Position numbers and translations under genes: made by a program | The notes under the pieces: model-generated | Seen by the model: only the letters and a program-made list of their open reading frames with translations | Databases searched by the model: none | What the model was told of the DNA's origin: nothing | Assembly (NCBI GenBank): GCA_963676235.1 | Contig: OY781044.1 | Location: 124,001 to 188,000 of the forward strand | Length of the DNA: 64,000 nt | Direction: 5' to 3' | From: JALNYB01 sp963676235 | Lineage (GTDB): Archaea > Thermoplasmatota > Thermoplasmata > Methanomassiliicoccales > Methanomethylophilaceae | Part shown: piece after piece, positions 8,531 through 16,025 of the stretch | How positions within the stretch are numbered: the stretch's first letter is position 1 | Layout of the letters: each line of letters opens with the position of its first letter

Positions 8531-10747
8531 ATGAAAATGAACATGAAAAAAACCATAGAATCTTTAGATAAAACAAAATGTACGGGATGTGCAGCATGTT
8601 TCGCATCGTGTAATGGTGCAATTTCGATGAAGCAAAATAAAGATGGTTTTTTATATCCACAAATTAACCAAGAAAAATGCATCTATTGTGAAAATTGCTA
8701 TAATATTTGTCCTGTTATCAATAAAACTATTTTAAAACTTGACATACCTAAATGCTTTGCAGCAAAATCCAATAAAGAGATTAGAGAACATAGTTCATCT
8801 GGTGGTATATTCACAATCCTTGCAAAATACGTATTAAATCACGATGGTTATGTTTGCGGTGCTTGCTTTGATGATAACTGGAAAGTTAATCATGAAATAA
8901 TATCAAACATCGATGAATTGGATAAATTAAAACGTTCTAAGTATGTACAAAGCAATATATCTGAAGTATATTCAAAAATATCAGATCTTATAAAACAAAA
9001 TAAATTGATTTTATTTGTTGGATGTCCATGTCAAGTTGCAGGTTTGAAAAAATATATTGGAAAAAATGAAAATCTGATAACTGTAGACTTGGTTTGTCAT
9101 GGCGTACCATCTCCACTTATATTTAATCAATATTTAAATGAAGAATATAAAGATGTACATAACATTAAAGATATCAATTTTAGACCCAAGAAATATGGAT
9201 ATACCAGTTCTTTTTATGAAATAACTACCAATGACGGAATAATTCACAACGGAACTATTGAAACCGATCCATACGAACTCGGTTTCCATAAATCGATTTT
9301 TTTAAGAAAATCATGTGAAGAGTGTAATTTTTCAGAAATTCCTCGTTGCGGTGATATAACATTGGGTGATTTCTGGGGAATAAGTCAATACGATGCCACC
9401 ATCAATGATGGTATTGGAGTGTCTCTTGTATTAGTAAATAATGGTAAGGGAGAACAAATTCTTGAATCCATTAAGAATAATTTAGATTATTGTACAGAAG
9501 TTCCAATAGATTATGCCCTGAAGAATAATAGATTTTCAAAGAAAATTGATTTCCATCCAAACAGAGACTTATTTTTTGAAGAGATATTTAAAGGAAAAAA
9601 TTTAAAAGATTCGATTTATAATGCATATTTTGGACATTACGACGTGGCAATATATGGTATGTGGTATGGAGAAAACTATGGTAGTGTGGCAACATATTAT
9701 GCACTTAACAAATTAATATCTGATTTAAAATTGTCAGTACTAATGATTGATAAACCAATAGTTGTTAAAAGTGATGCCGAGCTAAAAACAACTCATTCTC
9801 GTAAATTTGCAATGAAAAATTATCACATTAGCAGACGTTATGAAATTAAAGATTTGAAAATGTTAAATGATCAAGCTGACATTTTTATTGTTGGATCAGA
9901 CCAAGTTTGGAATTATGGAGTTAACAAAGGTCTTGGTAAAAGCTATTATTTTGATTTTGTCGAAGAAGATAAGAAAAGAATATCTTGTGCTTCTTCGTTT
10001 GGACATGATACAGATTTTACTCCACCTAATGAAAAAGTAAAAATCAAGAGTTTACTCTCTCAGTTCGATTATATTTCTGTAAGAGAATGTGATGCCATAG
10101 ATATTTGTAAGAAAAACTATGACTTAGATGTTGTTCAAATACTTGATCCTGTTTTTCTAATTGATAAATGTGAGTATTTAGATTTATTCAAAACATCTAA
10201 AATCGTCAGAAAAAATTACATACTAGCTTATATTCTTGACCCAACTCCTGAAAAAAGAGAATTACTATTGCATTTAAAAAATAAATTAAAGATAGATTTG
10301 ATTATAATTCTTGATGGAAAATCTCAACTATTTAATAAAAACAAAGAATTAATGGGAATAGATACAGTTGTATCAGATGTAGATGTATGTTCGTGGATTG
10401 AATATATTGCTAATTGTGATTATGTTATTACTGATTCGTGTCATGGTGTAAGTTTTGCATTGATTTTTGAAAAACAATTCATTGCTGTTGCAAATGAGAA
10501 AAGAGGACTGTCAAGATTTTTCTCATTATCAAACACATTCCCAATTTCTAACAATATAATTTGGGATGAGAATGAGATAATCTTATCAAAAATACCAGAG
10601 TTTAATATTGACTATTCGAAGATTAAACTGATATTAAAAAAAGAAAAACAACATAGCCTATCGTGGATTCGTAATGCTATATTTTCACCAAAAAAAATTA
10701 TAAAAAATTGTGCTTACGATATTGATATAAAATCAAACAGAAAATGA
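8531..10747 (+). CDS. FrhB-like iron-sulfur protein fused to a polysaccharide pyruvyl transferase
   Basis: A 738-residue two-part protein. Residues 1 to ~360 are a coenzyme F420 hydrogenase/dehydrogenase beta-subunit (FrhB) family domain with two 4Fe-4S motifs (cysteines 17, 20, 23, 27 and 50, 53, 56, 60), followed by HSSSGGIFTIL, GCPCQVAGLKKY and LGDFWGI. Residues from ~372 (YDVAIYGMWYGENYGS) to the end are a polysaccharide pyruvyl transferase (CsaB/WcaK-like) domain with FIVGSDQVWN, VLDP-like QILDPVF and TDSCHGVSFALI. Such fusions sit in capsule and exopolysaccharide loci of anaerobes; the redox half is thought to act on a sugar or flavin, but its exact reaction is not established. The C-terminal half would add pyruvate ketals from phosphoenolpyruvate to a glycan. 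The gene is as AT-rich as its upstream neighbour and probably arrived with it. Confidence 0.85.
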   Translation: MKMNMKKTIESLDKTKCTGCAACFASCNGAISMKQNKDGFLYPQINQEKCIYCENCYNICPVINKTILKLDIPKCFAAKSNKEIREHSSSGGIFTILAKYVLNHDGYVCGACFDDNWKVNHEIISNIDELDKLKRSKYVQSNISEVYSKISDLIKQNKLILFVGCPCQVAGLKKYIGKNENLITVDLVCHGVPSPLIFNQYLNEEYKDVHNIKDINFRPKKYGYTSSFYEITTNDGIIHNGTIETDPYELGFHKSIFLRKSCEECNFSEIPRCGDITLGDFWGISQYDATINDGIGVSLVLVNNGKGEQILESIKNNLDYCTEVPIDYALKNNRFSKKIDFHPNRDLFFEEIFKGKNLKDSIYNAYFGHYDVAIYGMWYGENYGSVATYYALNKLISDLKLSVLMIDKPIVVKSDAELKTTHSRKFAMKNYHISRRYEIKDLKMLNDQADIFIVGSDQVWNYGVNKGLGKSYYFDFVEEDKKRISCASSFGHDTDFTPPNEKVKIKSLLSQFDYISVRECDAIDICKKNYDLDVVQILDPVFLIDKCEYLDLFKTSKIVRKNYILAYILDPTPEKRELLLHLKNKLKIDLIIILDGKSQLFNKNKELMGIDTVVSDVDVCSWIEYIANCDYVITDSCHGVSFALIFEKQFIAVANEKRGLSRFFSLSNTFPISNNIIWDENEIILSKIPEFNIDYSKIKLILKKEKQHSLSWIRNAIFSPKKIIKNCAYDIDIKSNRK

Positions 10748-10815
10748 CCAACTAATAAAAAGGTTCTCATAAATTTGTGTGGAAACGATCGTGCAAGATC
10801 TTCACGAAAACATCA

Positions 10816-11217
10816 TCATACAGATTGGGTAAGAGTCAGAGCACATTCAGAAATCGAACAATGTGCTCTGACAACCTCCCACAGAACCCACCGTACGGGA
10901 CCGTAGTGGACTCCTCGGAAACCTTGCCTGTACCTTCTCCAATCGTCGGCCATGTAGTACATTCTCGTTTCTTCGCGCGGATTACCGTTGTTCAGGACGG
11001 AGTTTATCGTGGGCGTCATAAAGGATGCCCATACGTGTTTCTTGTATGATATTCCCTTTACAAAATCCCATCTCCTGTCTTTCCTATTGAGCCTGAGTTC
11101 AACAAGAACTGATGCAAATGATCGATCGACATCGGATGACTGGACGTAAAATAGAAGTGTCCCGAGTGAATCTGTTCTGTTGTGACACCAAGCAATTTTC
11201 GACTCAGGACATTCGTC
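10816..11217 (-). other. Unassigned open frame, running through the DV-like hairpin
   Basis: One minus-strand frame is open for 134 codons from a TAG at 11218-11220 to the stop at 10816. The first ATG in it is at 11019. Residues translated between about 11160 and 10930 look protein-like (for example RRWDFVKGISYKKHVWASF, then REETRMYYMADDWRRY), but I recognise no family. The frame continues through a structured region at 10836-10913, which argues that the last 35 or so codons are not coding. It could be the 3' remnant of a gene cut by the mobile elements to its right, or the tail of an intron-encoded protein. The plus-strand frame 10777-11049 is less protein-like. Confidence 0.3.
10836..10913 (-). 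ncRNA. Possible 3' end (domains V-VI) of a degenerate group II intron
   Basis: Read on the minus strand, 10913-10884 folds as an 8-bp stem GAGTCCAC/GTGGGTTC, then a two-base CG bulge on the 3' arm, then a 4-5-bp stem TACG(G)/(C)CGTA with a small loop. This is the layout of group II intron domain V, including the G-T wobble at the third pair, although the catalytic AGC reads AGT and the hairpin is 30 rather than 34 nt. It is followed, as domain VI would be, by GTTCTGTGGGAGG and then a perfect 13-bp hairpin (arms 10835-10847 and 10860-10872, 12-nt loop). No reverse transcriptase gene remains. This is a structural resemblance only. Confidence 0.35.
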
Positions 11218-12634
11218 CTAGAGCCGAACGAGAATAAATCATTGCCGATTGGCACCATCGCTTGCGTGAGGGAATATCTTGGAAAATTGGGATCGGACCG
11301 TGTCTTCATTGATGCCAAGAACAGAGGGCATCCGCTTTTTCCATTGGTGTGCGCCATCATCTCGTATCGGCTAACGGAGAACTTCTCCGTGGAGGGATGC
11401 GGAAGATGGCTGGAGTCCCCGGAGGTCAGGAACGAGCTTGGTATTCGCGGAGAGATGAGCCATAGGATGATCAACCGCGCGGTGGAACGCTGCGGGGAGA
11501 TCATGCCGGAGGTGCTGGTGCATTTGCGTAGGGGATTATTCTCGATTTACGATCTGGAACATACCGATGTGAACATCGATACCACATCCGTAGCTGTGTA
11601 CGCCAAAGGGACGGGATTGTACGACTTCGATTATTCCGGGGACAAACGTCCGGATCTCAGACAAGTTAATTTCGGCGCCGCCGAGCTTCGCGATCCCATA
11701 AATATCCCCATAGATCTCTCGGTGGATCGCTGGAACGCATCCGATTCGGTTCAATTCGTGAAGATCGTCGACGATATCTCGGCGACCTCCGCGACGATTC
11801 CATGTTCGTGTTCGATGCCGGAGGGGATGCCAAGCAGATCCTGGACAGGATGACCGAGAAGAACATGAGGTATATCACCAGGAAGCGCCTGAACGTCACC
11901 GACGACGCATAGATATCCCGTTTCGACAAGGATGAGGCGTACTGCGTCGACGATAAAGACAGCGTGTACTGCCAGAGGAAGACGTTCGAGTCGTCCTGGA
12001 GGACCGCGTACCTGTTCTATTCCGAGAAATCGTACAGGGACAAGATGGCCGCTCGTGGAGATGCGTGGAGGATGCCAAGAATGTCGTGCGCAGGAAGAAG
12101 GACGGCACGCTGCGCATATCCAAGACGGTCGTGAAGCGGTTGAGGAATCCACTGATATCGTTGAACGTGAGCGTCCAGGGCAAGCTATTATTCAACGATG
12201 TGGACAGCTTCGAGTACGTCCGCGGACAGCTTTCCAACCATCGCGAGGGATACTTCAAATTAGAATGCAGCAGGAATTTGACACCGTCCGAGGTGTTCTC
12301 GATCTATCGCAGACGCGATACCGTGGAGAAGCTAATGGACTCGCTGAAGAACCATATCGACCTGAAATCGATGCGTGTCTGTCGGAGAAACAGCGTGAAA
12401 GGTACCCTTTTGCTGTGTTTTCTTGCTCAGGTCATAGTCTCGATGGTGCGGTATGAGATGCCGGAACTGAGGAAGCGTTCGACGAGATTCATCATAGATT
12501 CCCTGCAGAATTTGACAGTTACCTATGTTCACGACCGCAAGCAGGCGACGAGGCGCGTATATTCGAACTTCGAGCCTCTCAATTCGCGCATTCTCGGGGA
12601 CATGGTGATCGTTTCGGGTGTTTTCGGGGGCTGA
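11182..12634 (+). pseudogene. IS4/IS1634-type DDE transposase, broken by two frameshifts and a stop
   Basis: Transposase of the DDE_Tnp_1 (IS4-like, IS1634-type) group in three reading frames. The first piece (11182 to ~11785) includes the catalytic region NIDTTSVAVYAKG (first aspartate) and GAAELRDPINIPID. The frame then shifts, giving DDSMFVFDAGGDAKQILDRM (second aspartate) and RYITRKRLNVTDD, and meets a TAG at 11910. After a second shift near 12060 the third piece (12065-12634) carries the YRRRDTVEKLMDSLKNH block with the catalytic glutamate, and LLLCFLAQVIVSMVRY. Read through the breaks it would be about 480 residues, a normal length. It cannot make an active enzyme. It marks the start of a cluster of decayed insertion sequences. 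Confidence 0.85.
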
Positions 12635-12702
12635 AAGCACCCAGGAAGACCGATGACGACACGAAAAACATGATGGAAATGCAATGTGATCAGCGGATGC
12701 TC

Positions 12703-12871
12703 AAGTGTCAAATTCTTCCGAAATCAGAATCAAATGTCGAGCTCAGGATTGAACGAGCAATATGGCGCGCATGCGCCTTCTCACCCATCAGTCGAGTTCA
12801 TCAAGGAATGTCAAGTTAGGCCCTATCGCAAAATATGCGAACCAATCCTTCATGTCTCGAATTTGACACTT
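12703..12871. mobile_element. Small element bounded by 13-bp perfect inverted repeats (MITE-like)
   Basis: The 13-base sequence aagtgtcaaattc at 12703-12715 is repeated as its exact reverse complement at 12859-12871, enclosing 143 bp with no convincing gene. The size, terminal position and absence of coding capacity suit a non-autonomous miniature element, or the solo ends of an internally deleted insertion sequence. I could not identify a target-site duplication with confidence. It lies between two decayed transposase genes. Confidence 0.45.
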
Positions 12872-12954
12872 ATGTGAGATAATAGACTGGCTTTCGCTGA
12901 TCATTGTTGTCTTTTCATGCCCGATCCACGTTCTCAGTTAGCATCAAGAACCAT

Positions 12955-13640
12955 CTATTGTGGTCTGTCCGGGTACCTTCGGCACCGGAATAGCCACTTT
13001 CCATACCAAAGACGTCGAATGATATCCCCGAAATTGCTGAAAACACGCCTCTTTTGCTCCCCGTCAGCGACCAAGACCATAAGTGAGAACGAAGACAGCT
13101 CTTCGGAGATGGATTCTGTCGTCTTCGATCTGAACTCGGGATACAGGAAACGGACCATCGACATAAAGAACAACGCCAGGAACGAGATCAGGATACGCCC
13201 CCTGACGGCATCCTCGGATGTGCATTTGGCCGGCCTCCAATCTATTCCGTGTTTGAAATCGCGGAATCCTGTTTCGATATCATTCCTGGCCCTGTACAGT
13301 CCGAGGATCTCGGAAGCTATCAACGGACGGTTCGAAACGAGCACGAATAATCCCTCTCGGCCTGTCATCATATTGTTCATAGCCATTTTGACAGCTTATG
13401 CCTTCTCCCGTCCACCTAATGGGAACAGGTAAGACAGCTTCGTATCCACGAAACAATTGGAATTGCGGTACTTCTTACGCGGTCTCTTCTCGGAATCTAT
13501 ATTCTTCCGTATCGTCTGTATCTCGCCCCAGTCGTATTCCGCCTTTCTGCAGTAACGGTACATGATGTCCGACCTGAGCTTCATGTTCCTGAAGATATAT
13601 CTCGTACGGCCGAGGACGAGGTCGACGCATCATATATCCA
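12955..13640 (-). pseudogene. C-terminal half of a second IS4/IS1634-type transposase with an in-frame stop
   Basis: A minus-strand remnant in one continuous frame from about 13640 to 12955, interrupted by a TAA at 13396-13398. Before the stop it reads GRTRYIFRNMKLRSDIMYRY and a lysine-rich stretch. After it come LFVLVSNRPLIASEILGLYR, ARNDIETGFRDFKHG (the YxxRxxIE...F block with the catalytic glutamate) and RILISFLALFFMSMVRFLYP. The N-terminal part with the first two catalytic aspartates is missing. It is related to, but clearly different from, the plus-strand pseudogene at 11182-12634. Non-functional. Confidence 0.75.
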
Positions 13641-13764
13641 ATTCGACGAACTCACGGCTGTCGTTTAAAAAAACCAGCGTCGGTAGGAAATCAATTCACA
13701 GAGGACGGGAATTGGATCTGAACGGCCGTTCTACCCAATCATAAATACCTTTTAGGCGCGACCG

Positions 13765-14202
13765 CGGATATGCGCGGTCACATCCCTGGCCACATTCATC
13801 GAAAGTATCTGGAACAAACTGTCCTCTGGTTGCATCCCGACGATTACCTCCGACGGTTATAAAGTATACAGATCGGAGATATTGGCACATTTCCATGAAA
13901 TAGAACGTGCACCGTATTCCGCACGCGGCAGACCGCCGATAGAACAGGATGTGCCGATTAAAAGTCTGAGATACGGGCAGGTCGTCAAAACCCGAAACGG
14001 AAAAAAGACGGAGGTCGTGGAATACAGGTCGGTATATGGGAATGTCCCATCCGCACTCCTGAACACATCATGCGTCGAGAGGATGAATCTCTCGATGCGC
14101 AATTCGATGGCACGTCTGAAACGCAAATGCATAACATTCTCTAAATCGGAACCGATGTTGCAACACGCCCTAGACTCGTTCAGGGCCATATACAACTTTT
14201 GA
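13765..14202 (+). pseudogene. C-terminal fragment of an IS1-family (InsB-like) transposase
   Basis: The frame is open from about 13765 to the stop at 14202. It contains the IS1-type sequence TSDGYKVYRSEILAHFHEIE with an aspartate in the position of the second catalytic residue, GQVVKTRNGKKTEVVEYRSV, and the very typical end NTSCVERMNLSMRNSMARL followed by FSKSEPMLQHALDSFRAIYNF. IS1-type enzymes end in just this way (a VERxNLxxR block, then an aromatic tail). The 5' third, including the zinc-finger and helix-turn-helix regions, is missing and no terminal repeats were found. The first ATG (13882) is internal to the domain, so this is a fragment, not a gene. Confidence 0.75.
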
Positions 14203-14499
14203 AGACGCACGGAAGCCTCTGCAGAACTGCCAACAGCATCAACAAACATGTCACACCGGCGATGTCGATCAGAATGACAGATCATGTTTGGTCATTACAT
14301 GAATTACTGGCATATCCTTATTGACAAAACACGCACTATAAATTATGACATTACCAATCAAGTTAAAAATTTTTAACTCTAACTCGGTGATGTTGGGTAT
14401 AACGATCTGATACTTTGCGATGATCCGTTCAGACGTCTGGGTGAGTTCTTTCGATGGTAATTTTTTATTTCTGTATTTAAAACAATAAGTGTTATATAG

Positions 14500-14519
14500 T
14501 TATACCCCATGTGGTATAA
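14500..14519. repeat. Inner terminal-repeat motif reiterated at the transposase start
   Basis: The sequence ttatacc (14500-14506) and its inverted copy ggtataa (14513-14519) flank the proposed ATG at 14509. The same seven bases form the inner edge of both terminal repeats (gggtataa at 14395-14402 and ttataccc at 16014-16021). Transposase or a host factor may bind here and repress translation or transcription; this is inference. It also raises the chance that the real start is the ATG at 14521. Confidence 0.4.
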
Positions 14520-16011
14520 TATGGGATGCAGACCCGATCAGTGGGCGAAGGACTGGCTGGACGAACAGCGGACTCAAGGCGAGACAGGACTGACCGTGGA
14601 GAAACGCGGCGGCATGCATATCGTCAGGTGGGCGACCACGAAGTGGGACCCGGAGACCAAGAAACGCGTGAAGGTCTCCGAGTACCGCGGAGTGCTAAGT
14701 CCCGACGGGATATTGACAGAACCGAGACCGCGGAGGAGCAGGGTCGATGTCGTGCAGATAGCCGACAGCGGGAACGCAAGACTGCTGTCCAAAGTAACGG
14801 AACCGTTGCTCGGACCTTTGAGATTCGCCTTTCCAAAAGATCATCCGGAGATCGTGGAACTGGCATTCGCGAGATGCCTGGGTAGGGGAGAATTGAACAA
14901 GGCCGGAAGGTGCTGGAACAGGCTCGAGGATGTGCTCGGGCTTCGCCCCAACACCTCCGCCAAGAGCCTGTCTCAGACATTGGAGAGGGTGGGGCTGTCC
15001 AGAGGTTCCCAGGATATGTTCTTCAACAGAATACACGTAAACGAGGGGGAGATGGCCGTCGACATGTCGGTGATATTCTCCAAGGCCAGCGGGGCCTTCA
15101 TGCTTAAAACCGGCTACAACCGCTTCAGCATGTCCAGCCCCCAGTTCAACCTGCTTATGGGATGCGGCCTGGCCTCCGGCCGGCCGCAGTACATGAAGGT
15201 CGTACCGGGAAACGTCAAAGAAGGTTCAGCCGTCAGCATGCTGGATGAATTCGAAATCCCCGAAGGCACGATACTGGTGATGGACCGCGGGTACTCCGAC
15301 AGAACCCTTCTGGAACAGATCAAGGAGAAAGGACTGGATTATATCGTAGCCGTCAAACGCAACTCCAATGCCTACAAGGTCACCGATACCAAGGAAGGCG
15401 TATTCAGATGGAGGAGATCGGCGGTGGCGTACGGCCGCCATTCTTTCGGAGAAGGGGAATGGGCGTACAGGTTCGAGAATCTGAATCACCGCAACGACGA
15501 GCTTGTGGACACCCTCTGGGCACGGGAACAGGGTAAGAAAAGAGAGCTGGGACTCGACAAAGCAGGCAATTTCGTGATGATATCATCGAAGGAACTGGAC
15601 CCGAAGGACGTTTACAGGCTGTACAAGACCAGATGCGAGATCGAGAACTGCTTCGATGCCGCTAAGAACTGTCTTTCGGCGGACAAGATGCACATGCAGG
15701 ATGATGCGCATGTGATGGGACATCTTTTCATAACATTCCTGGCGATGTCGATAAGATTCGAGATCACTAAACTGCTGGATGATGCAGATCTGCTGTCAGC
15801 ATACAGTCCGGAGGATGTTCTGGACATCTATGCGACGATTAAGGTCATGACCGGCGATGCGGACATAAGGCAAACGGTGCCGAAGGACGTCAGGGACCTG
15901 GATGCCAAGCTGGGGATGTTCATGTACAGCACCCGGGAGGATCTGGATAGACTCAACGGGGTCAAAAAGAAGAGGGGCAGGAAGCCAAAGGCTTCCGAAC
16001 CCTCTTCGTGA
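14509..16011 (+). CDS. DDE transposase, IS4/IS1634 type
   Basis: A 500-residue transposase with the three catalytic regions of the DDE_Tnp_1 group in order: EGEMAVDMSVIF (first aspartate), GTILVMDRGYSD (second aspartate) and YKTRCEIENCFDAAKN (the YxxRxxIE...F block with the glutamate). The N-terminal 120 residues, rich in tryptophan and basic residues, are the likely DNA-binding part. The C-terminus is basic (KKKRGRKPKA). The frame has no breaks, the length is normal, and terminal repeats lie on both sides, so it may be active. The track start at 14509 gives MWYNMGCRP; the second ATG at 14521 (MGCRPDQW) is equally plausible. Confidence 0.9.
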   Translation: MWYNMGCRPDQWAKDWLDEQRTQGETGLTVEKRGGMHIVRWATTKWDPETKKRVKVSEYRGVLSPDGILTEPRPRRSRVDVVQIADSGNARLLSKVTEPLLGPLRFAFPKDHPEIVELAFARCLGRGELNKAGRCWNRLEDVLGLRPNTSAKSLSQTLERVGLSRGSQDMFFNRIHVNEGEMAVDMSVIFSKASGAFMLKTGYNRFSMSSPQFNLLMGCGLASGRPQYMKVVPGNVKEGSAVSMLDEFEIPEGTILVMDRGYSDRTLLEQIKEKGLDYIVAVKRNSNAYKVTDTKEGVFRWRRSAVAYGRHSFGEGEWAYRFENLNHRNDELVDTLWAREQGKKRELGLDKAGNFVMISSKELDPKDVYRLYKTRCEIENCFDAAKNCLSADKMHMQDDAHVMGHLFITFLAMSIRFEITKLLDDADLLSAYSPEDVLDIYATIKVMTGDADIRQTVPKDVRDLDAKLGMFMYSTREDLDRLNGVKKKRGRKPKASEPSS

Positions 16012-16025
16012 ACTTATACCCCAAT

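Noticed and set aside
10777..11049. 90-codon plus-strand frame
   Set aside because: Lies opposite the structured intron-like region; no motif, ribosome site or family.
11154..12715. Shared aagtgtc near the two ends of the first transposase pseudogene as terminal repeats
   Set aside because: The two copies are in the same orientation and share only seven bases, so they are not inverted ends of an IS.
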